Below, piece by piece: positions 44,255-53,127 of a stretch of 64,000 nt of DNA (positions are counted from its first letter, which is position 1; each line of letters begins with the position of its first letter). The notes beneath the pieces were generated by a model that saw nothing but the letters and a program-made list of their open reading frames with translations, had not been told where the DNA came from and made no database searches. The DNA is from Psychrobacter jeotgali. GTDB taxonomy: Bacteria > Pseudomonadota > Gammaproteobacteria > Pseudomonadales > Moraxellaceae. The DNA is taken from contig NZ_CAJHAF010000001.1 of NCBI RefSeq assembly GCF_904846315.1, positions 310,001-374,000 on the forward strand, in the 5' to 3' direction. The translations under genes and the position numbers were made by a program.

Positions 44255-45124
44255 TCAACCATGAGTCAGTAAAGTACCGTACATGGAGGGGCGACGATCA
44301 CGGAAAACGCCCCACTGCTGACGAGTAGCCGCAAGCTCATCCAAATCAAAAGTTGCTTTGATAATCTCGCTGGTATCTGCTGAAGCTTCTTCGATGATAG
44401 CACCTCGTCCATCGGTGATGAATGAGCGGCCGTAGAACGACATAACATTGTCCACTCCATTTTGGGTGATAGTTTCTTCTCCAATACGATTAGAGGCCAC
44501 TACTGGCATCAAGTTGGCGGCGGCGTGCCCTTGCATACAGCGTTGCCAATGATCTTTTGAGTCGATATTAAGGGTAGGCTCATCGCCAATAGCGGTAGGG
44601 TATAATAAAATCTCAGCACCCATTAAGGCCATACTACGTGCGCATTCAGGGAACCACTGATCCCAACAGATACCTACACCAATCTTGGCGTACTTGGTTT
44701 GCCAAACTTTAAATCCGGTATCGCCGGGGGTAAAGTAGAATTTTTCAGCATAAGGAATACCATCTGGTATGTGGGTTTTACGATAAGTGCCCAGTATTTC
44801 GCCATCGGCATCAATAATGGCAATGCTATTAAAAAAGGTATTGCCCGACTTTTCATAAAAGCTAATAGGGATTACAACTTCAAGCGCTTTAGCCAGTTGT
44901 CTAAAGTGTTTAATAGCAGCATTGTCCTCTACTGAGGTAGCAAGTTTGAAATAATCAAAGTCATGTACTTGGCAAAAGTAAGGGGTCTCAAATAACTCTT
45001 GTAATAAGACAATATTAGCGCCCGCTTTGGCGGCATGGGTGACCAAGTCGGTTGCTATGGCGATATTCTGCTGTTTATCCCAACCACATTTCATTTGAGT
45101 AGTAGCAACGGTGACTAATCGCAT
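44255..45124 (-). CDS. aguB: N-carbamoylputrescine amidase
   Basis: AguB hydrolyses N-carbamoylputrescine to putrescine, CO2 and ammonia. It is a nitrilase-superfamily enzyme with the triad E43 (LLQELFETPYF), K116 (YRKTHIPDG) and C153 (VGICWDQWFPE). The 289-residue length and the segments IPDGIPYAEKFYF and GDEPTLNIDSKDHWQR fit AguB specifically. The partner gene aguA is only a remnant directly downstream, so substrate must come from an aguA elsewhere or from outside, or the enzyme has another substrate. AAAAGGA precedes the ATG. Confidence 0.92.
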   Translation of the reverse strand: MRLVTVATTQMKCGWDKQQNIAIATDLVTHAAKAGANIVLLQELFETPYFCQVHDFDYFKLATSVEDNAAIKHFRQLAKALEVVIPISFYEKSGNTFFNSIAIIDADGEILGTYRKTHIPDGIPYAEKFYFTPGDTGFKVWQTKYAKIGVGICWDQWFPECARSMALMGAEILLYPTAIGDEPTLNIDSKDHWQRCMQGHAAANLMPVVASNRIGEETITQNGVDNVMSFYGRSFITDGRGAIIEEASADTSEIIKATFDLDELAATRQQWGVFRDRRPSMYGTLLTHG

Positions 45125-45252
45125 AATCTAAATCCTTTTAGTCATATAAAACTGTTTATTAAAAATTGCTCATTAAATATTCGTTCAAAGTTGATGATGG
45201 GTAATTACTTGCAAGCAATCACCCATCAAAAGACTCTAATCTTTTATTGCAA

Positions 45253-46746
45253 TCAAGCCATGTAATATCCCAAAATTAAGAAGCTGATAGCGGCTAATAC
45301 TGCGCCAAGTATCGCATAGGGGAACTGGGTAAAGGCATGCTGCATGGGCGAGCATCCTGCGCCTTGGGAGGCAAGCAGTGATGAGTCACTAAAGAAGCAA
45401 GCATGGCTACCAAATGACGATGCTGATAGCAAGGCGCCAATCATCAAGGGCGTGCTCACGCCAAGTGCTAATGATATTGGAAATACAATCGGCATAGCCA
45501 AAACATACAAACCCCAGCTCGATGAAGTCGCAAAAGTTAAGAACGCCATAACGATAAAGATGACCGCAGGGAAAATCATTATCGTCATATAAGGTGTGAT
45601 GGTTTCAATAACATAGGCCGTCATGCCAAGCTCATTGTTGATGGCACTTAAGAAGAAGGCGCCGATGACCGTCGACAGCGGATACAACATGACTTTAAAA
45701 CCCTTAAACAAAGCTTCGACTTGAGTCTCAAAACTCAAAATACCTTGCACCCAATAAACTATTACGGTAACAAAGCAGGTCAATAGCGCGCCACGCAGCA
45801 GATCAATCTCAAAGTAAACCGTTGAGATAATAAGTAATAACATAGGGAAAGAAAAGTTTGCGATATTAGCTTTAAAAGATAATTTACGCTTAGCTTGAAC
45901 ATTTGAAACCAATTGCTCTTCTACAAACGCCTCGGGCACAGGATTACCTGCTTTGGCTCGTTTCTCTGCTTTTTTCATCGGACCCCAATCGCCCAAAATG
46001 CCATAAGCGACCAAGAATACAATAAGTAGGGCAAACCATGCATAAGCCATGTAAGGAATGGCGCTGATATAGAGCTTGAGACCACCGCCATCGACTGCGA
46101 CCCCGTTCTCTTCTAATAGACCAGCAAAATAGACCGCCCAAGTTGAAATAGGCACTAAAATACACATAGGCGCTGCGGTTGAGTCGACGATATAAGCCAG
46201 CTTCTCACGTGATACGTTATAAGCGTCGGTCAATTTTTTGACTGAGGTTGAAACCGCCAAACAGTTGAGATAATCATCAATAAAGATGATAACGCCTAAA
46301 CCAAAAGTCGCCAGTAAGGACTGCCGACGAGATTTAATAATTTTTTGTAGCCATTCACTAAAGCCATCGAGACAGCCGCTAATCTCAAGCAGCTGAATCA
46401 GACCACCCATCAGACCACAAACCAAAACAATCCATATAATGGTCTCATTACCTAAGACCGTTGACATATTGTCAGCAAAGGGGGATATCAGATCAAAGGG
46501 GTTGAGCATAACTAGGCCAGCAACGCAGCCTGCTATCATTGATTCAAACGGACGTCTGGAAACAACAGCTACTACCAATACTAGTAGCGTCGGTAATAGA
46601 GACAATGCTCCCCAAGACTCATTGGCATCGTTATTAAAAGATAACCAGGCAAAAACAAAATATATCGCTATTCCTGTCAGTAAGGTGATAAAAACGCGCT
46701 TATTATGATGCTTTCTTTGAACCGCATCGTTCAGCCCCATATTCAT
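45253..46746 (-). CDS. NhaC-family Na+/H+ antiporter
   Basis: The 497-residue protein has about eleven hydrophobic segments and the NhaC/YuiF family signatures VCGLMGGLIQLLEISG near residue 110, FIDDYLNCLAVSTSVKKLTD near 155 and a C-terminal SSWGLYVLAMPIVFPISLALG near 405. Such carriers exchange Na+ or substrate against H+. Its position between aguB and the puu genes suggests a role in amine-linked pH or solute exchange, as an inference. AAGGAG lies before the ATG at 46746. Confidence 0.87.
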   Translation of the reverse strand: MNMGLNDAVQRKHHNKRVFITLLTGIAIYFVFAWLSFNNDANESWGALSLLPTLLVLVVAVVSRRPFESMIAGCVAGLVMLNPFDLISPFADNMSTVLGNETIIWIVLVCGLMGGLIQLLEISGCLDGFSEWLQKIIKSRRQSLLATFGLGVIIFIDDYLNCLAVSTSVKKLTDAYNVSREKLAYIVDSTAAPMCILVPISTWAVYFAGLLEENGVAVDGGGLKLYISAIPYMAYAWFALLIVFLVAYGILGDWGPMKKAEKRAKAGNPVPEAFVEEQLVSNVQAKRKLSFKANIANFSFPMLLLIISTVYFEIDLLRGALLTCFVTVIVYWVQGILSFETQVEALFKGFKVMLYPLSTVIGAFFLSAINNELGMTAYVIETITPYMTIMIFPAVIFIVMAFLTFATSSSWGLYVLAMPIVFPISLALGVSTPLMIGALLSASSFGSHACFFSDSSLLASQGAGCSPMQHAFTQFPYAILGAVLAAISFLILGYYMA

Positions 46747-46946
46747 AGTTACACTCCTTGTAAACTCTCATTGTTTTTAAAAAGAACCATCCTGTTCTCA
46801 AGTTGTTTTGCGATAGGCAATAGCAGATCTATTGATCTGCTATCACTTACAATGACAATCGGCTTCCTCAATGATTTAGTCTAACTTTATAGTTTTGGCA
46901 CTGGGCTACTGACAGCAAGATAAAGGCTTAATTATGAGTTATTCAT

Positions 46947-48305
46947 CTACATACCTGTACGGTCTTTTAAGGCATACCACCATGAGCCCATCATAGAGTA
47001 GGGTACTCTCAAGGCGCGGCCACCGGGGAAGGGTATCCATGGAATCTTTGCAAAGGCATCAAATTCAGCGGTGTTACCATTAATAGCGTCAGCCAATATC
47101 TGTCCGAATAAATGCGAGCCAGTAACCCCGTGGCCACTATAACCATGAGCAAAATAAACGCGGTCATGGAGTTTACCCATTTGTGGTACGCGAGAAAATG
47201 ACAAGGCAAAGTTACCGCTCCACGCATAGTCTATTTTGACATCACGTAGCTCGGGAAATATCTTGTTCATATTGGGTCTGATTTTGGCAGTTATATCTGC
47301 TGGGTCTTGACCGCCATAGACTGTGCCGCCGCCAAACAACATCCGTTTATCCGCTGATAAGCGATAGTAATCTAGGATGTAGCGCACATCTTCGACACAA
47401 ACATCGGTTGGCAGTAGTTGATCGGCCAAGTCGCCCAATGGTTCGGTGGCGATAATCTGAGTCGATACCGGCATAACACGATCGGTCAGTTTTGGAATCA
47501 CTTTGTTTAAGTAAGCGTTGCCGCAGATAACAGCCTGCTTACAAGTGACGGATCCAAACTCAGTGATAATTTTTATAGCGTCATCGGCATATTCAATGTC
47601 GACCACTAAAGTGTGCTCATAGATAGTACCGCCGCCTTGCTCAACAGCGACGGCTTCGCCAAGCGCTAGATTCAAGGGATGAAAGTGTCCACCTGAGTGA
47701 TCTATAACGCCGCCGACATAAGCATCGGTTTTTACATGTTCTTGAATACCAGCTTTATCTAGCATTTCACGATCATGCATGCCGTGGCTTTCCCATAGCG
47801 CATGAGTCTCTTGCAAATCTCTTAACTGACCATTATTTAAAGCAGCAAAGATATTCTTCTCTTTTAAATCGCAATCAATATTGTAATCTCGGATAAAACG
47901 GCGAATAATTTTACCGCCGCGAGTCACAAGCTTACCGACAAAGTCTGCATTGTCTTGACCATAAGATTTTTTGATCTTTTGTAGGCTGGCGTTGAGGCCA
48001 TTGACGATTTGACCGCCGTTACGACCGGACGCCCCCCAACCGATTTGGGCTCCTTCAAGGACGACCACTTCATGATCGGTTTCAACCAAATGTAGAGCTG
48101 CTGATAGACCACTATAGCCGCCACCAACCACACAAATCTCGACCTGAATATCGTTTTCTAGAGCAGGTCTATCAGGCTTAGGATTACGACTGGCAGCATA
48201 ATAGCTGTCAGGATATTGGCCCTGGTCTGAGTAGTGCGGAATGTTACGCTTATTATTAGATAAGCGGTTTTGCGCTGAAGGCGGAGTAGCGTTGCTATTT
48301 GACAT
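46947..48305 (-). CDS. puuB: Gamma-glutamylputrescine oxidoreductase-like FAD enzyme
   Basis: PuuB oxidises gamma-glutamylputrescine to the aldehyde with release of ammonia and hydrogen peroxide. The FAD Rossmann motif VEICVVGGGYSGLSAALHL lies near residue 53, followed by GAQIGWGASGRNGGQIVNG near 85, and the C-terminal AHGYSGHGVTGSHLFGQ near 405. It is a DadA/ordL-type oxidase. I chose the ATG at 48305, 1 bp after the puuA stop and 9 nt after AGGA, giving 452 residues; an upstream start would overlap puuA. The tight pairing with puuA supports the assignment. Confidence 0.9.
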   Translation of the reverse strand: MSNSNATPPSAQNRLSNNKRNIPHYSDQGQYPDSYYAASRNPKPDRPALENDIQVEICVVGGGYSGLSAALHLVETDHEVVVLEGAQIGWGASGRNGGQIVNGLNASLQKIKKSYGQDNADFVGKLVTRGGKIIRRFIRDYNIDCDLKEKNIFAALNNGQLRDLQETHALWESHGMHDREMLDKAGIQEHVKTDAYVGGVIDHSGGHFHPLNLALGEAVAVEQGGGTIYEHTLVVDIEYADDAIKIITEFGSVTCKQAVICGNAYLNKVIPKLTDRVMPVSTQIIATEPLGDLADQLLPTDVCVEDVRYILDYYRLSADKRMLFGGGTVYGGQDPADITAKIRPNMNKIFPELRDVKIDYAWSGNFALSFSRVPQMGKLHDRVYFAHGYSGHGVTGSHLFGQILADAINGNTAEFDAFAKIPWIPFPGGRALRVPYSMMGSWWYALKDRTGM

Positions 48306-48306
48306 A

Positions 48307-49650
48307 TTAAACATCCTGTAAATAGGTTGAGTATTCAAGGTTAGTAACTTGCTGAGCAAAACGCTTGGCTTCTTGCTTTTTTACGGCGCTCAGAAGCTCA
48401 ATCATCTCGCTTGGAAATAGTGAGTCGATCACATCGCTTTTTTGAAATTCGCGAATGGCAGAGAGCCAGTCTAATGGTAAGGTTTTGAGGTCAGTATCGT
48501 CGTAAGTAATGCTATTGATAGGCTCTGGAGCTTCAAGTTTATTCTCAATGCCATACAGCATACCTGCTAATACGGCGCTACAAACCAGATAAGGATTGGC
48601 ATCCGCACCCGATACGCGGTGTTCGATGCGCCGTGCTCGAGTGTCACCACCAGGAATACGAACGGCGGCGGTACGGTTTTCATAACCCCATGAGATGTTG
48701 TTAGGAGCGAGAGTCCCTGGCGTAAAGCGGCGATAAGAATTCACATGCGGAGCAAATAGTAAAGTGCAATCTGACATAGTAGCCAGTAGTCCTGCTACCG
48801 CATGGCGTAGCATATCTGAGCCATCCTCAGATCCATCGTCAAAGACGTTGTTACCATCTTTATCCAATAAACTGCAATGGACATGAAAACCATTACCTGA
48901 CTGTAAACCAAACGGCTTTGCCATAAAGGTTGCGGTTAACTTACGGCGGGTGGCCACGGCCTTTACTACTTGTTTGAATAAGATGGCATCGTCGGCTGCT
49001 TTTAATGGATCATCCACGTGCAGTAGATTAATCTCAAATTGACCACAGCCATTTTCGGCTAAGGCGGCGTCAACAGGGATATCAAGCTTGCGGCACTGCT
49101 CATAGATTTCGTCTAAAAATTCATCAAATTGTAGTAAGTCATTGATACTTAAGATAGAGGTTTTATTGAGCCTCAAACCACTCTTGGGACGAATAGGCGG
49201 CTTTGGAGTTTCGCCTTCAGTATAATCCAGTAAATAAAACTCAAGCTCGGTTGCCATGACTGGTGTCAATCCAAGAGCCTTGAATTTTTTACTAACATAA
49301 TCTAAAACGTGTCTGGCGTCACCATAATAAGGTTCGTTGTCTTCGGTATAGAGCCAAACAGGGAGTAGGGATGAAGGGGCACTGGTATTGAGAAGGGGGT
49401 AAGCTGCACGTCCTGTGGGCTTCGCAATGGCATCGATATCGCCATTAGTTTGAGAGGATTCGATAACGTCTGCCCCCCAAATATCGACACCTAATATAGA
49501 TAAAGGCAAGCGTACCCCGCCACTTTCTGCTTTTTCCATTTGATCAAAAGGGATGCGCTTACCGCGAAGTAGACCGTTGATATCACCAGCTGCAACATAT
49601 ACATATTCAATGTTATTTGCAGAGTCGACCATTCCATTGGCTGTCGTCAT
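48307..49650 (-). CDS. puuA: Gamma-glutamylputrescine synthetase (glutamine synthetase family)
   Basis: PuuA ligates glutamate to putrescine with ATP, the first step of the Puu route. The glutamine synthetase fold shows MATELEFYLLD near residue 135, AENGCGQFEINLLHVDDPL near 200, GNGFHVHCSLLDKDG near 253, and a nucleotide-binding segment NNISWGYENRTAAVRIPGG near 320. The length of 447 residues is right. The gene is divergent from puuD and coupled with puuB. AGGAA precedes the ATG. True glutamine synthetase is less likely given the context and the modified active-site loop. Confidence 0.92.
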   Translation of the reverse strand: MTTANGMVDSANNIEYVYVAAGDINGLLRGKRIPFDQMEKAESGGVRLPLSILGVDIWGADVIESSQTNGDIDAIAKPTGRAAYPLLNTSAPSSLLPVWLYTEDNEPYYGDARHVLDYVSKKFKALGLTPVMATELEFYLLDYTEGETPKPPIRPKSGLRLNKTSILSINDLLQFDEFLDEIYEQCRKLDIPVDAALAENGCGQFEINLLHVDDPLKAADDAILFKQVVKAVATRRKLTATFMAKPFGLQSGNGFHVHCSLLDKDGNNVFDDGSEDGSDMLRHAVAGLLATMSDCTLLFAPHVNSYRRFTPGTLAPNNISWGYENRTAAVRIPGGDTRARRIEHRVSGADANPYLVCSAVLAGMLYGIENKLEAPEPINSITYDDTDLKTLPLDWLSAIREFQKSDVIDSLFPSEMIELLSAVKKQEAKRFAQQVTNLEYSTYLQDV

Positions 49651-50112
49651 GTCTATTATTCCTGTTAATTTTGAGACTTTTAAGGGTTTTATATCTGTGT
49701 TGCTAAGGTTTGTTATTTATAATTGACGCAGTATTCTGTCAGTAATACTAAATACAACACTTGTTAAAATAAAATTGCTAATTAAGAACTCACTATCTAT
49801 TACCCAGTTTTATTTCAAATAAAGCTATTAAAATCAGTTACTTGTTAATATTAAAAACTAGTGATCTATGTTTAAACAAGGACTGTAGTAAGTTTTTTTA
49901 TTAACAATGACTTCCAATATATGACTGAAATTTATAGTTGTCAAACACTATTTTAAATTAACCAGTAGTAAGTTATAAGATTCATATCTACTTATATTCA
50001 ATAATAATGAAGTTTATAGTTTACATTATATGATTAGGTATGATAATTTTAGTTCAATCACCAGTCATTTAAATAAGACTTTGAGTATGGACTTAACCTT
50101 CAGGGAATTAAC
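49651..50112. promoter_or_regulatory. Divergent puuA-puuD control region with an 80-bp imperfect tandem repeat
   Basis: This 462-bp AT-rich gap separates puuA (minus) from puuD (plus). The 10-mer GTAGTAAGTT occurs at 49885-49894 and again at 49965-49974, and the 9-mer TTTATAGTT at 49931-49939 and 50013-50021. These mark two diverged copies of an 80-bp unit, possibly holding repeated operator sites for the nearby PuuR-like regulator. No clean consensus promoter is visible and no reading frame of note is present. Confidence 0.55.
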
Positions 50113-50853
50113 ATGCAAACTTATAGACCTATTATCGCTATCGTATCTTGTCATAAAATGGTTGATGGGCAGCCAGCGCAAGCGGTATATCAGAAATATG
50201 TAGACGCCATAAATTTTTATGGAGGGAATCCGATATTGCTCCCTTATACCGCAGCTGATAGTGAGAATTTTGCTGCATTAATGGACCTTGCAGACGGCAT
50301 TTTATTGACAGGCAGTTATAGTAATGTAGCACCTAGCCGTTACGGAGCTTCACATGTAGAAGCAAAGCAAGATTTAGGCCGTGATGAGCTGAGCTTTAAG
50401 CTATTGGCTTATGCTGAAGAGTTTAATATACCTTTGTTGGCGGTATGCCGGGGACTGCAAGAGATGAATGTTTATTTCGGTGGCACATTGCATCCCGATT
50501 GGCGTGAAATAGAAGGGTTTTATGAGCCGCATTTAGAGGATAATACCCAGCCTCTTGAGGTGCAGTATCAGCCCGTCCATGATATTAATATTCAAATGGG
50601 TGGGAGATTAGCGGCATTTGATGAGCAGTGGTATGTAAATTCCCTGCATAAACAAGCGATTAATAAAGTTGGCGAGCGCTTATGTGTTGAGGCGCTTGCT
50701 AACGATGGACTGGTGGAGGCAATAAGCTTAGCAGAACATCGCTTTATGATTGGTGTACAATGGCATCCTGAATTAAATTATGCTAAAGACGATATGTCTA
50801 AATTTTTGTTCACGGAATTCATTCAACATGCCAGCCAACAAAACCCCCAATAA
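50113..50853 (+). CDS. puuD: Gamma-glutamyl-GABA hydrolase
   Basis: PuuD splits gamma-glutamyl-GABA into glutamate and GABA. It is a class I glutamine amidotransferase-like peptidase (C26): nucleophile C112 in AVCRGLQEMNVYFGG, and the partner His in VQWHPE near residue 217. GILLTGSYSNVAPSRYG near 62-78 is the family's oxyanion loop. AGGGAA lies upstream of the ATG. It feeds GABA to GabT and GabD. The puuR-like gene starts within its last 26 bp. Confidence 0.92.
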   Translation: MQTYRPIIAIVSCHKMVDGQPAQAVYQKYVDAINFYGGNPILLPYTAADSENFAALMDLADGILLTGSYSNVAPSRYGASHVEAKQDLGRDELSFKLLAYAEEFNIPLLAVCRGLQEMNVYFGGTLHPDWREIEGFYEPHLEDNTQPLEVQYQPVHDINIQMGGRLAAFDEQWYVNSLHKQAINKVGERLCVEALANDGLVEAISLAEHRFMIGVQWHPELNYAKDDMSKFLFTEFIQHASQQNPQ

Positions 50854-51634
50854 AAAAGCAGTGGATAACGATATTGATGCTAAGGTTGAAAAAGATATTA
50901 GCAATGCTACCCGTATAGCTGATAACCATGAGACTAGCGATATTAATAACGATCACGATGCTAAAGATAAAGATGCTGAAGATAAAGAAATTGTCGATAC
51001 TGACAACCACGATATTAGTATTGAAAATAAGTCCAAAGCTAATGGCAATTCGCTGACTTCGGCAATACTGGAACAGTCAGATGAAGAAAATATCGGCAAG
51101 AAAATTAATCAGCTGCGACTTGATAAAGGCCTGTCACAGCGTAAGCTGGCGCGGTTAGCAGGATTAACCAATACGGCGATCAGCTCTATTGAGCGCAATA
51201 AAGTAAGCCCAGCGGTCAATACTCTAAAAGCTATTTTACAAGTACTAGATTCTGATCTCACCACCTTTTTTAGTGATGAGTGGAAAGAGCGCAAACCTAG
51301 AGTGGTGGTGACGCCAAAGGACTTGTTAGAGCTTAGTGAGCCCAATAGTAAAGTCTCGCTCAAACAAGTTTACAACTGTAGTACTACAAAGAATTTAGGA
51401 TTTTTGATCGAAACTTATCAGCCTAATAGTTCAACTGAAGAAAAGATTGTCCATGAGGGTGAGGAGATTGGAACGGTTATCGAAGGTAAAATCCTAATCC
51501 GAATTGAAGAGATGACTTATCTATTGAACGAAGGGGATAGCTATGTGATTGATACCAGTCAGCCGCATACTTTTATCAATCCTGGTAGTACCATAACTCG
51601 TATTGTCAGCGCACACACGCCAACGACTTATTAA
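50828..51634 (+). CDS. puuR: PuuR-like XRE/cupin regulator with a long acidic N-terminal extension
   Basis: PuuR represses putrescine utilisation genes and is released by putrescine. The XRE helix-turn-helix spans about residues 88-145 (LRLDKGLSQRKLARLAGL and TNTAISSIERNKVSPAVNTL) and the C-terminal cupin about 190-265 (EEIGTVIEGKILIRI, GDSYVIDTSQPHTFINPG). The family is normally about 185 residues; this one has roughly 85 extra residues at the N-terminus, rich in Asp, Asn, Lys and Glu. The extension contains no Met after the first residue, so the long form is the natural reading, though a GTG at about codon 12 could be used. It overlaps puuD. Confidence 0.85.
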   Translation: MPANKTPNKKAVDNDIDAKVEKDISNATRIADNHETSDINNDHDAKDKDAEDKEIVDTDNHDISIENKSKANGNSLTSAILEQSDEENIGKKINQLRLDKGLSQRKLARLAGLTNTAISSIERNKVSPAVNTLKAILQVLDSDLTTFFSDEWKERKPRVVVTPKDLLELSEPNSKVSLKQVYNCSTTKNLGFLIETYQPNSSTEEKIVHEGEEIGTVIEGKILIRIEEMTYLLNEGDSYVIDTSQPHTFINPGSTITRIVSAHTPTTY

Positions 51635-51638
51635 CACG

Positions 51639-53009
51639 CTATTCTTTATCCAGCGTTTTGGTAGATTTATTGATTTTAGATGGCTTTTTGGTAAGCGATA
51701 TAGAGGAGGTTTTATCTAAATTATCGCTAACCTTAAGGGCAGGTTTTGGTTTATCGATAAGTTTATCGTTTTGCTTGACGGCTGAGTAATTAGAGGCTTC
51801 GCTAAGCGGCTTTACTGCGGCGGCTTTTTGTTGCTTCTTAATCTTAAGTGCGGTAGAGGCATCAAAGCGCGCTTGTTCGGCATCAAGTGCCTGCTGATAG
51901 AGCTCCTCGTACACAGCGAGTGTTTCATCGATCATTTCGCGCATAGTAAATTTATCTGTCATTTGCGGACGGGTGACGCTCTCTAATTGGTTGCGCACCG
52001 CTCTACATAGCGCTTTAGCATTGTAATTTTTGACCAATCCTTGCGGGTATAAAGGGCGCAGAATTTCACTAAAAGCCGCTTGATCCCAGCCGATGACAGG
52101 CGTCCCTAAATGAATAGCTTGCAGAGCATTTATACCGATAGATTCGGGCTGATTGGCCAGCGCCAAAACAATGTTAGCTGCTGATAGCCATTCGCGCATA
52201 TCATTGCGCTTATTGCCCACATAAGTGACACGGTCAGCAAGCTCTAGGGTGTTAACACGCTGGCGAAAGTCCTCGTGCGCTACATCGCCGTCTCTATAAT
52301 CTTCATCCATGATAATGGCGTGTATTTTTGGAAACTCCTCTTGTAAATTGCCTAAGATATCAATCAGCCATTCTTGACCATACTCGTTACCGATAATCGT
52401 TGGAAACACCAGCCATTTTTTATGCTCAAGCTCAGGATACTCAGCAAAGGTATGACGTAGCCAATAGACTGAGGGGTTATGCCGATAAGGGTAGCGCCGG
52501 ATATCAACACCACGGTAGATACGCTTGATAACTTTTTTGCCCATCTCTTCGCGGCGTAGCCCTTTTTTAAGATAGTCAGTAACACTATCTGAGACGGTAA
52601 TAATAGTATCGACATCAAGTAGTGCTTGCGAGTACTTATTGATGGGATAAAAGCCGTACATGGTCGAAACCAATTTGGGTGGGCGTTTAACCTTGGCCCG
52701 GCGCAGCGCTAAATGTAATATCCACGCAGGCGTACGTGAATGTAGGTGAATAACATCAGGCTCATACTTTTCAATAAGTCGGCGCAGCGGTGCAATCTGT
52801 AATAGCGACAGCCAAGATTTTTTATTCATATGTAGCTGATGATATATATTACCATCACGCTCTAGTCGCCTAACCAAATCGTTATCTTTGTCAGCGCTGG
52901 AGACAATGATTGAGGTGTGGTCGTTTTTTACCAGCGCGCGTCCAAGATGGAAAATACCACGTTCGGATTCATCATGTTTCAAAGACGATAACAGGCGCAT
53001 AACGATCAT
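51639..53009 (-). CDS. Glycosyltransferase, GT4-like
   Basis: The protein resembles GT-B glycosyltransferases of the GT4 type. An N-terminal acceptor domain includes SERGIFHLGRALV and PDVIHLHSRTPAW near residue 88, and the donor domain contains ERVTYVGNK-like DRVTYVGNKRNDMREWL near 268 and ANQPESIGINALQAIHLGTPVIG near 290-312. The second Glu of the usual EX7E pair is not obvious. The last 80 residues are a Lys-rich, low-complexity tail. A lipopolysaccharide or capsule role is likely but the sugar is unknown. It converges on puuR with only 4 bp between stops. Confidence 0.8.
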   Translation of the reverse strand: MIVMRLLSSLKHDESERGIFHLGRALVKNDHTSIIVSSADKDNDLVRRLERDGNIYHQLHMNKKSWLSLLQIAPLRRLIEKYEPDVIHLHSRTPAWILHLALRRAKVKRPPKLVSTMYGFYPINKYSQALLDVDTIITVSDSVTDYLKKGLRREEMGKKVIKRIYRGVDIRRYPYRHNPSVYWLRHTFAEYPELEHKKWLVFPTIIGNEYGQEWLIDILGNLQEEFPKIHAIIMDEDYRDGDVAHEDFRQRVNTLELADRVTYVGNKRNDMREWLSAANIVLALANQPESIGINALQAIHLGTPVIGWDQAAFSEILRPLYPQGLVKNYNAKALCRAVRNQLESVTRPQMTDKFTMREMIDETLAVYEELYQQALDAEQARFDASTALKIKKQQKAAAVKPLSEASNYSAVKQNDKLIDKPKPALKVSDNLDKTSSISLTKKPSKINKSTKTLDKE

Positions 53010-53127
53010 AAGAGAGGGGATTATCCATTGGCTATTAACAACATCAAGCTGCTATTGTCAGTTAAAAATAGTCAAAACTCAACCTTCAAGATTAATCAGG
53101 TGTTACAAATAAATAGGATAGATAGGC

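Noticed and set aside
50780..50827. Earlier start for the PuuR-like protein inside puuD
   Set aside because: It would add 16 unconserved residues deep in puuD without a ribosome-binding site; the ATG at 50828 is more plausible.
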